This document shows positions 16,823-27,128 of a stretch of DNA of 64,000 nucleotides, in pieces; the first letter of the stretch is position 1, and every line of letters begins with the position of its first letter. Where the stretch lies: positions 1 to 64,000 of the forward strand of contig JAJXYC010000005.1 of NCBI GenBank assembly GCA_021780815.1. Reading direction: 5' to 3'. Source of the DNA: Bacteroidota bacterium. GTDB lineage: Bacteria > Bacteroidota > Ignavibacteria > Kapaibacteriales > UBA2268. The notes below the pieces were generated by a model that saw only the letters and a program-made list of their open reading frames with translations, was not told where the DNA came from and made no database searches. Position numbers and translations under genes: made by a program.

Positions 16823-16878
16823 CAATTAAATTAAATAACAATATTAACATTACACAGAATATTTAACAGAGAAGTACT

Positions 16879-18789
16879 ATGTTTTTCAAAAAGTTATTTA
16901 CCAATACAAGAGCACTTATCTTTCTTGTATTCATTTTTAGTCTTTTAGTTTATGTAATTACATTAAGCCGTACTTTAACTTACGTAGATAACGGCGAATT
17001 AACAGCAGTTTGTGTTACATTAGGAATAGCCCACCCAACCGGTTATCCTCTGTTTACTTTGCTCGGACATTTATGGTCGTTATTACCACTACCTCTGTCT
17101 AAAGTTGTATTAATGAATTTGTTTGTTGCTACATTAACGGCTATTTCTGCCTCTATCTTATTTTTAACACTTCAATTGCTTTTAGGGAATATTGAATTTA
17201 GCAAAAAACAAATTTTATCAAACAAAAAAAACAAAGAAATACATATTATCAAATCAAAATTTGATTTGCAAAATCATCAAATTAATATAATTGCATTTGT
17301 AATTGCATTAACTTACGCTTTTGCAGATACAGTTTGGCAACAAGCCACCTCTCTTGAAGTATATTCATTAGAGTTACTATTTGTTAATTTGATTTTCTAT
17401 TTTACAATAAGAGCATATTTCACAAAATCGCAATTTAAATCTTTTCTTATACTTGCATTTGTATTTGGATTAGCACTTACAAACCATTTAACAACAGTTT
17501 TACTTTTACCTGCAATTTTATATTTGTTTTTCTTAAATTCAAATGATAAATTATCTTTCAATACAGAAAAGAGTAAAAAACTTTTAATATTAATTTTGTT
17601 TGCAATAATCCCTTTATCCTTATACTTGTATTTACCAATTCGTTCAGCTATGTTACCGCCAGTAAATTGGGGTTGGGTTCATCGAAGTTTCAGTAAATTT
17701 TTATATCATTTGAGTGGGAAACAATATCAAGTCTGGATGTTTTCAAGCCCTCAAGTAATAATAAAAAATTTAAAAGTTTACACTTCTTTATTACCTAATG
17801 AGTATGCTTTTATTGGAATAATTTTTATTGTGATGGGCTTAATTAAAGCTTGGAAAGCAAGAGGTATTTTTTGGGTTCTTGTTTTAATGATTTTGGGAAA
17901 TGTTTTTTACTCTTTAAATTATTCCATTTATGATATTGATTCATATTTTTTACCTTCATTTATCGCATTTTTTATTTTTATGGCAATCGGCACTGCCTTC
18001 TTAGTAAAAAGCAAACCAATTTCTTTAAATTTTATTGCGTTGTTTTTTATTCTTAATTTGGTAATCAACTTTTCTGCTAATAACCAAAGTAACGATAAAT
18101 TAGTAGAAGAATATACTAAAAACGTGCTTTCAAGTATAGACAAAAATGGAATTGTAATTTCTGCACAATGGGATTATTTTGTTTCTCCATTTTTGTTTGA
18201 ACAAACAGTTGAAAACAAGAGACCTGATATTATAATTTTAGAAAAAGAACTACTGCGTAGAACTTGGTATCCTTTACAATTTAATTTGCAACACCCTGAA
18301 ATTTACAAAGAGTCAAAAGATGCTTTTATTGATTATGAAGAAATTTTAGAACGCTTTGAAAGTGGTTTGCCTTATAACCCAGATGAAATTCAAATGAAAT
18401 ATTATGGATTAATTAATGATATAATACAAAAGAACATTGACAAACGACCTATTTATATTACACACGATGTTTTGAGAACTGAACTTGACTTTTTTAAAAA
18501 TTTCAACATTATCCCAAAAGGTTTTGCATTACAAATTTTTACTAAGGACACTGTTCTATTGCCAAATCTTTCTTGCTTAGATTTAAAATATCTTGAAACA
18601 AATAAAGATAGATATAAAGGTTATTTACCTGTGCAAATGATGGATTTAATTTCACAAAATTTAGCTAATATTGGTATTTATTCATTTCAACATAGCCAAA
18701 TTCAAACAGCAAGTGAGGCAATAAATTTATCTTTATACTTTAATCCAGAAAATTCTACAGCATTAAGGGTTAAATCTATGTTACAATAA
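16879..18789 (+). CDS. DUF2723 GT-C-like membrane glycosyltransferase (short form)
   Basis: This 636-residue protein has a DUF2723 N-terminal domain: first helix at about residues 12-30, then the acidic pair Asp37-Asn-Gly-Glu40 (TYVDNGELTAV) and AHPTGYPLFTLLGHLW. In GT-C enzymes the acidic pair after helix 1 is catalytic. About ten more helices follow to residue about 420, and then a soluble C-terminal domain. Family members are predicted protein or lipid glycosyltransferases using polyprenyl-phosphate sugars, acting on the periplasmic side of the inner membrane. A longer homologue lies at 48629-51751. The donor and acceptor are unknown. The start has a modest AGAGAAG ahead of it. Confidence 0.82.
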   Translation: MFFKKLFTNTRALIFLVFIFSLLVYVITLSRTLTYVDNGELTAVCVTLGIAHPTGYPLFTLLGHLWSLLPLPLSKVVLMNLFVATLTAISASILFLTLQLLLGNIEFSKKQILSNKKNKEIHIIKSKFDLQNHQINIIAFVIALTYAFADTVWQQATSLEVYSLELLFVNLIFYFTIRAYFTKSQFKSFLILAFVFGLALTNHLTTVLLLPAILYLFFLNSNDKLSFNTEKSKKLLILILFAIIPLSLYLYLPIRSAMLPPVNWGWVHRSFSKFLYHLSGKQYQVWMFSSPQVIIKNLKVYTSLLPNEYAFIGIIFIVMGLIKAWKARGIFWVLVLMILGNVFYSLNYSIYDIDSYFLPSFIAFFIFMAIGTAFLVKSKPISLNFIALFFILNLVINFSANNQSNDKLVEEYTKNVLSSIDKNGIVISAQWDYFVSPFLFEQTVENKRPDIIILEKELLRRTWYPLQFNLQHPEIYKESKDAFIDYEEILERFESGLPYNPDEIQMKYYGLINDIIQKNIDKRPIYITHDVLRTELDFFKNFNIIPKGFALQIFTKDTVLLPNLSCLDLKYLETNKDRYKGYLPVQMMDLISQNLANIGIYSFQHSQIQTASEAINLSLYFNPENSTALRVKSMLQ

Positions 18790-18818
18790 AAGAAGTTCTT
18801 GAATTATAAAAATTAGGC

Positions 18819-20180
18819 TTAATCACCCCAATTTATACGAACTTTATAATTTATTACGACTTCTTCTGATTTTTTAACTTTAACATTAAAGAGAAAGTTG
18901 TGTGCATCGCTTTTTTCGTAAGGTGTATTTGAAGATAAAATCTCCCAGTCACCTGATATATTACGTAAAACTTTGATTACAACATCTTCATCTTTATGAT
19001 TTTTTAACGAAATTGAATACTCATTTTCATAGATTTTATCACTTATTTTTTTACTATTAATTACTTTTGTGCTTGCAACTAAATCAAAGGCATTCCCTAC
19101 TTTAAGCACAATCTCTTCATCTTTTGGTGTATGCCCTATTTCATCTTCTCCAATGAATTCGGACATACCACCTCGCTCTTTAAAAATCCTCACTTTACCT
19201 TTTGGTAAAGGAATTCCTAAATTATTCTCTTTGGTGTTTTTAAATTTCAAAACAGACATTACCTTCCCATTTGTATATTTTGAAGGATTATCCGAATACC
19301 AATATTCTTTTGTAACTTTAATGTTGTCCGCACTAAATAAAGATATTTGTTTATTTTCATTATTTGCAATAGTAGTTTTTGTGTTTAATTCATAAATATG
19401 ATAATCATAAAAAGGTTCTTCAGTGAATGTTGATAAAGCTTGTTCAACAGTGTTATCAAAATTTTGTTTTGCAAACATATGTCCGTCATTGGCATTTTGA
19501 ATTAAATGAACATCACCTGCAATTAACTTTAAAATTGCATTTTCAAATCGTCCGCCCGATGTATTATCAATTGAAACCCAGGAATTGAAAGATATTCCAT
19601 TTTCTTTATCATTGAGTACTGCCACGTATTCCGCAGTCCAAGTAATACCAGAAGTAGAATAAGATAAATTAATGTTTTGCTTACCTGCTTGATTTGAATT
19701 TATCTTCCAAACTAATGTAGGACGTGTTAGCAATCCTTCAGGCAACTTTGGAACATTAATTTGATAACTTGTTAAATCTGGAAAAACTTCTAACCCGTTA
19801 TCTGTTTGCAAAATTATATTATTATTATTAATTGATAACAACTTTCCTGCATAACTTTTTTCTTTGTTTGTTAGAGTTATTGTTTGGTCTATATATTTGT
19901 ACAACAAAGAAGTCATAGAAACTAAATCGTATTGATAGTTCTGCTCATTCACTTCCCCATTGAACTTAATATGTACTGAACTTGGTTCAATTAATGATGG
20001 AATATCAGTAACATTTAAAACAGACTGTCCTTTGGGAATATCGTAATTTCTTACTTCATTAACGATGCCAATACCTTGATTATAAATTGTTATTGCTGTG
20101 CTTTTTATAGTATTTTGTGAAAAGCAAGGGAAAACAACATTAATTGAAAATAACACGATTAATAAAAGTTTTCTTTTCAT
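18819..20180 (-). CDS. DUF4139 domain-containing secreted protein
   Basis: I place the start at 20180 (MKRKLLLIVLFSINVVFPCFSQ), because GGGAG lies 8 bases upstream and gives a clean signal peptide; the frame stays open five codons further, to an ATG whose own bases form that Shine-Dalgarno. The 453 residues match the DUF4139 family: TAITIYNQGIGIVNEVR at the N-terminus, VWKINSNQAGKQNINLSYSTSG in the centre, and LPKGKVRIFKE with a closing beta domain (EVVINYKVRINW). The function of the family is unknown; it appears to be a periplasmic or surface beta-rich protein. The gene stands alone, convergent with the DUF2723 gene. Confidence 0.82.
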   Translation of the reverse strand: MKRKLLLIVLFSINVVFPCFSQNTIKSTAITIYNQGIGIVNEVRNYDIPKGQSVLNVTDIPSLIEPSSVHIKFNGEVNEQNYQYDLVSMTSLLYKYIDQTITLTNKEKSYAGKLLSINNNNIILQTDNGLEVFPDLTSYQINVPKLPEGLLTRPTLVWKINSNQAGKQNINLSYSTSGITWTAEYVAVLNDKENGISFNSWVSIDNTSGGRFENAILKLIAGDVHLIQNANDGHMFAKQNFDNTVEQALSTFTEEPFYDYHIYELNTKTTIANNENKQISLFSADNIKVTKEYWYSDNPSKYTNGKVMSVLKFKNTKENNLGIPLPKGKVRIFKERGGMSEFIGEDEIGHTPKDEEIVLKVGNAFDLVASTKVINSKKISDKIYENEYSISLKNHKDEDVVIKVLRNISGDWEILSSNTPYEKSDAHNFLFNVKVKKSEEVVINYKVRINWGD

Positions 20181-20272
20181 TTTAAAATCTCCCAAAAAAG
20201 TAATTTAATAATTTATTGCCAATTAGCAATCTTTAAATATTGAAAATAATGTAATTTATATTCTTACAAACA

Positions 20273-21340
20273 CTATTCTTCTAATAATTCTTCAAGTTTA
20301 ATTAAAACTTCGCTTGGTTTAATCATATTTAATTCTCGTGTTGTGAGAATTGCTTTATGGACGCTATTATATGGAGTCCAAACCTTTAACTTTGGAGGAA
20401 TTTCAGGAACGGAAAACAAAACAATAGCAGGAATTTTAAATGCGGCACAAAAATGCACAACTGATGTATCGGGTGTTAAAATAAAATCGCATTGTTTTAA
20501 CATACCCACAAATTCAATCAAAGAAGACGTTATTGGAGCAGGTGTACAATTACTTTTTATACATATTTCTTCTTGTTGCTCTTTTAAATTAGAAGAAGCA
20601 AAAACAATAACTTTAATATTTGAATATTTTCTTGTAATAAGATTAATAAATGCAATATAGTTTTCAACTCCCCAATTTTTTGCTGGCGATGAACCTGACA
20701 AATTGATTCCAAGAATCTTGTAATTTTCTTCCGTCAGTAATGCACTCGTTGCAAACAAATTTGAATCTAACGATATTTCTAACGATAATTCTTCAGGATT
20801 AATTCCAAAAGGTAATAACAAATTAGCAATTCTTTCTACAATATGAACTTCTGATTTTAACTTCATCGGAACAATATGAGTGTATTGCTTTAAATTTTCT
20901 TTTTCTATGCCTAATTTAAACTGTGAATGTAAAAAAGTCAAAAGCAAAGATGATGTTTGAGAGGGATTATCAAATAAATCTATTATTAAATCAAAATTTT
21001 CTTGATTGAGCTCCCTAATTAATTTTATAGTATCTCGAATATCTCGAATATTTCGAATATTCTTATTATAAAACCAGATTTTATTGCAGTAATTTTTTAT
21101 AAAAGGGGCTGTCTGAATATTTTTATTGCCTAATAAAATATGCACTTGTAAATCTAACATATTTTCTTTTAAATCTTTTAAAAAAGGAATAGTAACAAGT
21201 ACATCTCCAATCCTATCTTGTCTAAGTAATAATATTTTTTTTACATTCGAGAAAATTCCTTGTGGATTGCCAATAATTTCTGGTTGCTTCTTTCTGTATT
21301 TGCCAAATATAGCATCTTTTATAATTTGATTTAATCCCAT
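20273..21340 (-). CDS. Glycosyltransferase family 9 (heptosyltransferase-like)
   Basis: This 355-residue protein has the GT9 pattern: KKILLLRQDRIGDVLVTIPFL at about residues 34-54 and TPDTSVVHFCAAFKIPAIVLF near residue 290, where the Asp/Ser/His cluster binds the ADP-sugar. Family enzymes add heptose or related sugars to the LPS core at the cytoplasmic face. A 9-bp in-frame tandem repeat (21032-21058) gives NIRNIRDIRD at about residues 95-104. It is divergent from the GT4 gene at 21392, and the two may act on the same glycan. Confidence 0.85.
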   Translation of the reverse strand: MGLNQIIKDAIFGKYRKKQPEIIGNPQGIFSNVKKILLLRQDRIGDVLVTIPFLKDLKENMLDLQVHILLGNKNIQTAPFIKNYCNKIWFYNKNIRNIRDIRDTIKLIRELNQENFDLIIDLFDNPSQTSSLLLTFLHSQFKLGIEKENLKQYTHIVPMKLKSEVHIVERIANLLLPFGINPEELSLEISLDSNLFATSALLTEENYKILGINLSGSSPAKNWGVENYIAFINLITRKYSNIKVIVFASSNLKEQQEEICIKSNCTPAPITSSLIEFVGMLKQCDFILTPDTSVVHFCAAFKIPAIVLFSVPEIPPKLKVWTPYNSVHKAILTTRELNMIKPSEVLIKLEELLEE

Positions 21341-21391
21341 TTTTTTTAATTAATTTGCAGGATAAAATTATGCAAATTAACAAAATTTATT

Positions 21392-22504
21392 ATGAAACCA
21401 CATATCTTATTCATTTGTATTTCTAATGGGTTTGGAGGATTGGAATTGCAAATGGCTCAAAAAACAAAAGATGCAATAGAAAAATATAATTTTGGTTTAA
21501 TAATAACCCAAAAAAATTCTAAACTGTCAAAATATTGTGCAAACAATAACATTCCCTTTATTGAAGTCAATCCAAAAATAGATTATATCGATATTTCTGT
21601 GATTTTTAAATTATTGGCAATTATTGAAAAAAATATAATTAATAGCATCGTTTGTAGCAAATCAAAAGAGTTAAGTCTGGCGGTATTTGCATCAAAAATA
21701 TCAAAGACCAAGCCTAAAATATTTTTTTACCAACAGATGCAAAATGGAATTATTAAAAAAGATTACTTCCATAATTTTATCTATAAAAATATTTCAGGAG
21801 CAATTGTAATTGCTCCTTTTATGCAAAAACAAATACAAGAAACAACAATAATAGATCCTTCCAAAGTTTTTGTAAATTATATTGGGGTAAAATTAGAAAA
21901 TTATAGAAAAGAAAATCACAACAAACGGCAAATTCGTAAGGATATTGGACTAAATGAAAATTCGTTTGTAGTGCTAAACGTTGGAAGAATGGATGCTCAA
22001 AAAGACCAAATCACATTAATTAAAGCTTTTGACAAAGCCTGTATTCCAAATAGTCAATTGCTTTTAGTTGGCGAAGGCGATTTTAAAAAAGAATGTGAAA
22101 TATTAATTGAAACTCTTAAAATCAAGAACAAAGTTGTATTTTTAGGATTCCGTGATGATATTGAAAAAATTTATAATGCTTGTGATCTATTTGTTATACC
22201 TTCACTTACAGAAACATTAGGTATTGTTATTATTGAATCTTTTGCTTCTAAAATACCTGTAATCGGCACAAATGGGGGTGGAATTGTAGACTTGATTAAA
22301 GATAGAGAAAGAGGATTGTTGTTTGAACCAAGAGATTATTTAAAGTTATCTGAATTAATCTTGGAGTTATATAATAATAAAGACCTATACAAGTATTTAA
22401 CAGAAAATGCTTATGAATTTGCACAATCTAATTTGAATTTTTATGAACAAAGAAAAAGGTTTTTCAATTTTATTGAAGGAATACTAAATAAAAATAATAA
22501 ATAA
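21392..22504 (+). CDS. Glycosyltransferase family 4 (GT-B)
   Basis: This 370-residue protein has a GT-B fold. The N-terminal glycine turn GFGGLELQMAQ is the acceptor-side loop, and the C-terminal donor domain has VLNVGRMDAQKDQITLIKAF, LVGEGDFKKE, VFLGFRDDIEKIYNACDLFVIPS and the E-x7-E motif in ETLGIVIIESFASKIPVI. The family transfers sugars from nucleotide donors to growing LPS or polysaccharide. Divergent from the GT9 gene, so the two share a 51-base promoter region. The sugar cannot be told from sequence. Confidence 0.88.
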   Translation: MKPHILFICISNGFGGLELQMAQKTKDAIEKYNFGLIITQKNSKLSKYCANNNIPFIEVNPKIDYIDISVIFKLLAIIEKNIINSIVCSKSKELSLAVFASKISKTKPKIFFYQQMQNGIIKKDYFHNFIYKNISGAIVIAPFMQKQIQETTIIDPSKVFVNYIGVKLENYRKENHNKRQIRKDIGLNENSFVVLNVGRMDAQKDQITLIKAFDKACIPNSQLLLVGEGDFKKECEILIETLKIKNKVVFLGFRDDIEKIYNACDLFVIPSLTETLGIVIIESFASKIPVIGTNGGGIVDLIKDRERGLLFEPRDYLKLSELILELYNNKDLYKYLTENAYEFAQSNLNFYEQRKRFFNFIEGILNKNNK

Positions 22505-22537
22505 GACAATAAAACGTATCTAATTTCAATAAATATA

Positions 22538-23152
22538 ATGAGAAAATCTATGGAAAATAAAAAAGCAAAAGCAAAATATAAAATTAATGAAATAATTGCA
22601 AAAAGATGGAGTCCTCGTTCATTTGATGCAACGAAAGAAGTAAGTAAAGAAGATTTGCTTTCAATCTGCGAAGCTGCTCGTTGGGCGCCTTCATCAGTAA
22701 ATGAACAACCTTGGAATTATATAATTTGGGATAAATTTACAGATAAGGAAAATTACAACAAAGCATTTTCTTGTTTGAATGAGTGGAATCAAAAATGGGC
22801 AAAAAATGCTCCTATATTAATAGGAGTTTTTGCTTATAATTTATTTTCACAAAATAATAACAATAACCGTTGGGCATTATATGACACAGGAGCCGCCACA
22901 ATAAGCATGCTTTTACAAGCAACTGAACTTGGCTTAGTGTCACACCAAATGGGTGGATATGATACAAACAAGTTATTGAAAGAATTTGAAATTACTGATG
23001 ATTATACTTCTATAAGTGTAATTGCATTAGGTTATCAAGCCGAATCTGATATTTTAGAAGAACCTTTTCGTGAACGAGAATCTGCTGAAAGAATTAGAAA
23101 AGATTTACGTGAAAACTTTTATTTTTCTACTTGGGAAAACCCATTGGAATAA
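22538..23152 (+). CDS. Nitroreductase family protein
   Basis: This 204-residue protein binds FMN as a dimer and uses NAD(P)H. Seen: AKRWSPRSFD at about residue 20 (FMN-phosphate-binding Arg/Ser), EAARWAPSSVNEQPWNY near residue 50 (the family signature), ALYDTGAATISMLLQATELGLVSHQMGG near residue 120, and VIALGYQAE at about 165. Physiological substrates of such enzymes vary (nitro compounds, quinones, flavins). Met5 (22550, MENKKAKAKYK) is an alternative start. The gene is 33 bases after the GT4 gene and may share its transcript. Confidence 0.9.
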   Translation: MRKSMENKKAKAKYKINEIIAKRWSPRSFDATKEVSKEDLLSICEAARWAPSSVNEQPWNYIIWDKFTDKENYNKAFSCLNEWNQKWAKNAPILIGVFAYNLFSQNNNNNRWALYDTGAATISMLLQATELGLVSHQMGGYDTNKLLKEFEITDDYTSISVIALGYQAESDILEEPFRERESAERIRKDLRENFYFSTWENPLE

Positions 23153-23185
23153 AGTCAAAAGTTTCTTTTTCTTTTTATCTTTTTA

Positions 23186-24313
23186 TTAATTGTGGTATTT
23201 TAATAAAATTTTATTTGGATTATTTCCCGTTGTGTATTTCATTAACGGTTGTTCATTTGGGTTATTAAAATTCAATGAATAAATCAAAATTTCACCATCA
23301 GAGGTAAAATTTTTGGCATTACCTACCCAAATTAAATTTCTCTTTTCATCAATTGTAAAACAATACCAAAAATCAGGAGTATGATTTACAAGTATATCTT
23401 TCATTAAATTTCTTCGCACATCTAACATTTTAATAGAACCATTTTTGTTATTGTCTTTGCCCGGCGTGTTATTGGCTATAAAAAACAAAGTATCCCCTGT
23501 TGCACTTATTTTTAAGTTTGAGAAGTTACCAAACCATTCATTCGTCTTACTTAAATTATTCAAATCACTTAAATCATATTGAATTATTCCACCAACAGAA
23601 TCTTTTAAAGAAGGGTAATTATAGTACATAACATATAAATATCTATTGATAGTATCAATTGCAAGTTCAACAGGGTCTTTACCCGTCTCAATTTTTTTTA
23701 ATTCGACAAAGTTGTTTAAATCTACAATGCTTATCGTACTTGAATTTGCGGCATTTTTATTAATATCACCCCAACCTGAATTTACCACACAAGCATAATG
23801 AGAAAAATTCACAATTGCTTCTGGTTGCGGTCCAACATTTATAGATTTTTCCAATTCCATATTATTGGAATTAATTTTGTATATGCTCGATGAGTAAGCA
23901 TCGCTTAAAAGCAAAGTTGAATCATTAATAATTGATAACTTCCTCGGAAAATTATTTCCAGAAAAAGTCAATTTTGATATCACTTTCATCGTATTTAAAT
24001 TAATCTTAAATAATGTTTTTGAGTTTGAGACCACAACATATAAAAAATTGTTCTGTGTTATTGCATCGTTTGCTACATCTCCTAATTCGTATAAATTTAC
24101 TTTTTCAAATATATTTTCTACATAACTATTATCATTTAAATCTAAAAGCGAGATACTGGCATTATTATAACCATATAAACCTTCATTAACAATTATAGCA
24201 ATATCATCATCTAAATTAAAAACTCCACTTTCATTAGGTGCTAATGGCTCTTTAACACAACCTGTTAATAAAATCAAAAAAATAAAAAATAAAAAATTCA
24301 GTGTTTTTTTCAT
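23186..24313 (-). CDS. YncE/BtuG-like beta-propeller lipoprotein, B12 operon
   Basis: This 375-residue protein has a lipoprotein signal (lipobox L-T-G-C at Cys19) and a body of repeated blades such as ISLLDLNDNSYVE, LFKINLNTMKVI, IYKINSNNMELEKSINVGPQPE and ISIVDLNNFVELKKIETGKDPVELAID. This is the YncE/DUF5074 seven-bladed propeller type. In Bacteroides the surface lipoprotein BtuG has this architecture and captures cobalamin for BtuB. Here it is the last gene of an operon with a BtuB-like receptor and a cobalamin riboswitch, so B12 binding is a strong inference, not shown directly. Four bases separate it from the gene upstream. Confidence 0.82.
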   Translation of the reverse strand: MKKTLNFLFFIFLILLTGCVKEPLAPNESGVFNLDDDIAIIVNEGLYGYNNASISLLDLNDNSYVENIFEKVNLYELGDVANDAITQNNFLYVVVSNSKTLFKINLNTMKVISKLTFSGNNFPRKLSIINDSTLLLSDAYSSSIYKINSNNMELEKSINVGPQPEAIVNFSHYACVVNSGWGDINKNAANSSTISIVDLNNFVELKKIETGKDPVELAIDTINRYLYVMYYNYPSLKDSVGGIIQYDLSDLNNLSKTNEWFGNFSNLKISATGDTLFFIANNTPGKDNNKNGSIKMLDVRRNLMKDILVNHTPDFWYCFTIDEKRNLIWVGNAKNFTSDGEILIYSLNFNNPNEQPLMKYTTGNNPNKILLKYHN

Positions 24314-24317
24314 AAGA

Positions 24318-25202
24318 TTATTTTAAAAATTTAAAATAATAATTTTTACCACCTTCAACAATTGAAATAATATAAAACCCTTGCTTTAAATTATTGATAT
24401 TAGTGAAAAAGTCAAATTTATTATGAGAAGAAAATAATTTTGCTCCAAATAAATTATAAGTATAGAAATTATATGAAGTATTATTTTGCAAATTGTTGAT
24501 AAAGGCAATTACATTACAAGATGTCGGCACTTCCGAAACATCACTATTATCATAAATCAAATACCTCGCAGTAATAGCATCTAAATCAAAGCCACTTAAA
24601 ATTGGGTCATAAAATTTATGATTAGGATTTTCAAGTATTTTATCAGTAATATCTTTAATTTTAATGTATTTGATTCTATTTAAACCAATGGTATGCAAAT
24701 CAAAAGAATTGCCTCCACTTACAGAAGGGTCAAAAGGATCTTGGCTACCATTAGTCGGATTAGTTCCTGCACATCCCGCAAGAGTTTGGAAATCATAAGG
24801 AAATTCAATAAAATTTATTCCATCTTCACTAACTGAAACAACACCTGGTTCTGCAAAAACTTTCCCATTTATAGGATTAATAAAAGCATTTTCAAACACA
24901 GTAAAATCGGGACCATCTCCATCATAAAGATATGAATCTTTAAATCCTACAACTATTTCACCTCCTAACCCCAATGATAATACTTCGTCTGGAGAACTTG
25001 CAGGTGTGTTTTCATTAGCATTTGGTGAAGGTAACCCGAAAATGTTTTGTGGAAAATAATCACTTGATTGTCCAGTATTTTGACCACTGCCTGGAATAAA
25101 AGATATAACCGTATCAATTGTTCCTTTATGAAAATCAAGGCTATAAATTTCAAGAGCTTTAAAATTTACAACTATTAACAAAATAATTAATTTTAATTTC
25201 AT
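24318..25202 (-). CDS. T9SS-sorted cell-surface protein of the B12 operon
   Basis: This 294-residue protein has a signal peptide (MKLKLIILLIVVNFKALEIYS). Its body has GGEIVVGFKDSYLYDGDGPDFTVFENAF (residues about 80-108) and FDLHTIGLNRIKYIKIKD, a jelly-roll-like surface module. The end (YTYNLFGAKLFSS ... LKQGFYIISIVEGGKNYYFKFLK) is a T9SS sorting domain. Proteins with this module are found next to BtuB-type receptors in other Bacteroidota as far as I recall; its precise job is unknown. It starts directly after the receptor stop, with GGAG inside the receptor's last codons as ribosome binding site, so translation is coupled. Confidence 0.75.
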   Translation of the reverse strand: MKLKLIILLIVVNFKALEIYSLDFHKGTIDTVISFIPGSGQNTGQSSDYFPQNIFGLPSPNANENTPASSPDEVLSLGLGGEIVVGFKDSYLYDGDGPDFTVFENAFINPINGKVFAEPGVVSVSEDGINFIEFPYDFQTLAGCAGTNPTNGSQDPFDPSVSGGNSFDLHTIGLNRIKYIKIKDITDKILENPNHKFYDPILSGFDLDAITARYLIYDNSDVSEVPTSCNVIAFINNLQNNTSYNFYTYNLFGAKLFSSHNKFDFFTNINNLKQGFYIISIVEGGKNYYFKFLK

Positions 25203-27128
25203 TTAGTTCTCCATTTCATAGTTGATTGAAAAAAGAAAGTTCCTACCTGGCATTGGAAAATTTCTTATTATTTGATAATTCTCATTTAATAAATTGTTCG
25301 CCGACAATTTGAAATTCAAATTATTTGCTTCTAATTTTAATCTATAATTTACTGATAAATCCAAAGTAAAATAAGATGGCAACAATGAAGACAATGAATT
25401 ATCAGACATATAATATCGATACGAATTATAATAATAATTAGTTAAAATTGAAAAGTCATCTATATTTAAAGTTAAGTTTGCCGATATTATTTCTTGTGGT
25501 ATATACGGTATGTATTTTCCATAGTTAGGTGAATTTTCTGTTAAATCTTTGCAATTTTGATAGGTGTATGAAATGTCTGCACTTAAAGTATTACCATATA
25601 TTAAAGCTTTCAAAACCCATTCTATCCCATAATTTTGAACTTTATCAATATTTTCTGCAGACCAAGTTAAAACACTTTTGGGAACTGCTACTATTTGGTC
25701 GTTTGTTATGGTATAATATACATTTGCTTTAAAATTTATCCATTTTTGTAAATCTTTGCTTAAACTAAAATTACAAGAATAAGAGTTTTCTGGTTTTAAA
25801 TTGGTATTTCCATAATTTAAATAATACATCTCATCAAAGCTTGGAATACGAAAATTTTTTGATAAATCTAAATGTACAATAGTATTATTACTTTCTATTT
25901 TATAATTAGAACCAATAAAAAATGTAAATGGGAGATTATTGTCATCTGTAAAATAATCCATTCGTAAATTTGTTTCAATATCAAGTAAATCCACATCAAA
26001 TAATTTATTTTGTAACAAACTTGTTGCAATAAAGAAATTGTTTCTACTTACACTTCCACTAAGTGCAGGTTGAAGGAAGTTGCCATTTAAAGAACTAATT
26101 TCAGCCCCAATTTCAGAGTTAATTTGAGTCTTATTTTGTATTTGTTGATAAATAAGATAAGATTTTAAGTCGAACGAGTTAAACAGATAATTATTATCAT
26201 TACTCAAAAAATAATTCTTAAAATCTAATACTTCCATTTTCTTATATTTCAATAAATTATTTAATTTAAACAAGGAATTTGAAGTATTAATAAAAACAAA
26301 ATTAGGCAGTAGATAAATTGACAATTGCTTCAAATAAGCAGTTGAATTTTCTATATTACCTAAAACTACTGCACCTGGAACGCCTTGCTCATTGTAATTA
26401 GCAAAAGCAAGTACGGAAAAATAATAATTGCTCAAAGAAAAACTTTTTTGGAAACCAAGGGTAATTTTATGTATTTGTGAGTTTAATCGAAAAGTATCAA
26501 TATTGTTCCCAAAATTATTAAATTTAAAAGGGTAATCTCCTTTTGAGTATTGAAAATCCACGAATAATTTTAAAGGTTTTTCTAAATTTCCAAAATTTGT
26601 AGCAAATGAACCTAAAAATGAATGAAAAGAACCAAGAGATATTGATGACGATAATCTTTGTGAGTTGCTTAAACCATTCATCTGCAAATTAATTGCACCA
26701 CCAATTCCGCCACTTCCATAGTTTGCAGAAGTTCCTGATTTAATTACATCGATTGAATTAATACAAGAAATTGGAATTTCAGATAAATCAAAAGAAGGAT
26801 TGTTTGTATTGTTAATTGGAATTTCGTTTAAACATATTATTGTTTGATTTGAATTTGTTCCTCTCATTGAAACAGATTTAATACCGCCCAATCCACCATA
26901 ATCTTTAATAAATACACCCGGAATTAATTTTAAGTAATCTGAAATTTCTTTATCTTGCGATTTATCTATAAAAATATGTTCGCTGTTCAATCCATATACT
27001 TTTTGTAAATCAGATACTTTGTCTGCTTCTATTTCTATATTTTTTAAATTAACAGACAAAGTATCTTCCTTACAATACAAGTAATTGTAAGTTTGAATTA
27101 ACAAATATAAAACAATGATATATTTCAT
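25203..27128 (-). CDS. TonB-dependent outer membrane receptor, BtuB-like (cobalamin)
   Basis: This 641-residue protein has a signal peptide (to about residue 19), a short N-terminal region, a plug domain (residues about 45-150: DYLKLIPGVFIKDYGGLGG, VSMRGTNSNQTIICLNEIPIN, NYGSGGIGGAINLQ) and a 22-strand barrel with the family motif LDLSKNFRIPSFDEMYYLNYGNTNLKPENS around residue 425 and GRNFLFSINYE at the end. The size is that of BtuB (about 600), shorter than SusC types. The cobalamin riboswitch upstream makes B12 or another corrinoid the likely substrate. It abuts the propeller gene before it and the surface protein after it with no gap. Confidence 0.9.
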   Translation of the reverse strand: MKYIIVLYLLIQTYNYLYCKEDTLSVNLKNIEIEADKVSDLQKVYGLNSEHIFIDKSQDKEISDYLKLIPGVFIKDYGGLGGIKSVSMRGTNSNQTIICLNEIPINNTNNPSFDLSEIPISCINSIDVIKSGTSANYGSGGIGGAINLQMNGLSNSQRLSSSISLGSFHSFLGSFATNFGNLEKPLKLFVDFQYSKGDYPFKFNNFGNNIDTFRLNSQIHKITLGFQKSFSLSNYYFSVLAFANYNEQGVPGAVVLGNIENSTAYLKQLSIYLLPNFVFINTSNSLFKLNNLLKYKKMEVLDFKNYFLSNDNNYLFNSFDLKSYLIYQQIQNKTQINSEIGAEISSLNGNFLQPALSGSVSRNNFFIATSLLQNKLFDVDLLDIETNLRMDYFTDDNNLPFTFFIGSNYKIESNNTIVHLDLSKNFRIPSFDEMYYLNYGNTNLKPENSYSCNFSLSKDLQKWINFKANVYYTITNDQIVAVPKSVLTWSAENIDKVQNYGIEWVLKALIYGNTLSADISYTYQNCKDLTENSPNYGKYIPYIPQEIISANLTLNIDDFSILTNYYYNSYRYYMSDNSLSSLLPSYFTLDLSVNYRLKLEANNLNFKLSANNLLNENYQIIRNFPMPGRNFLFSINYEMEN

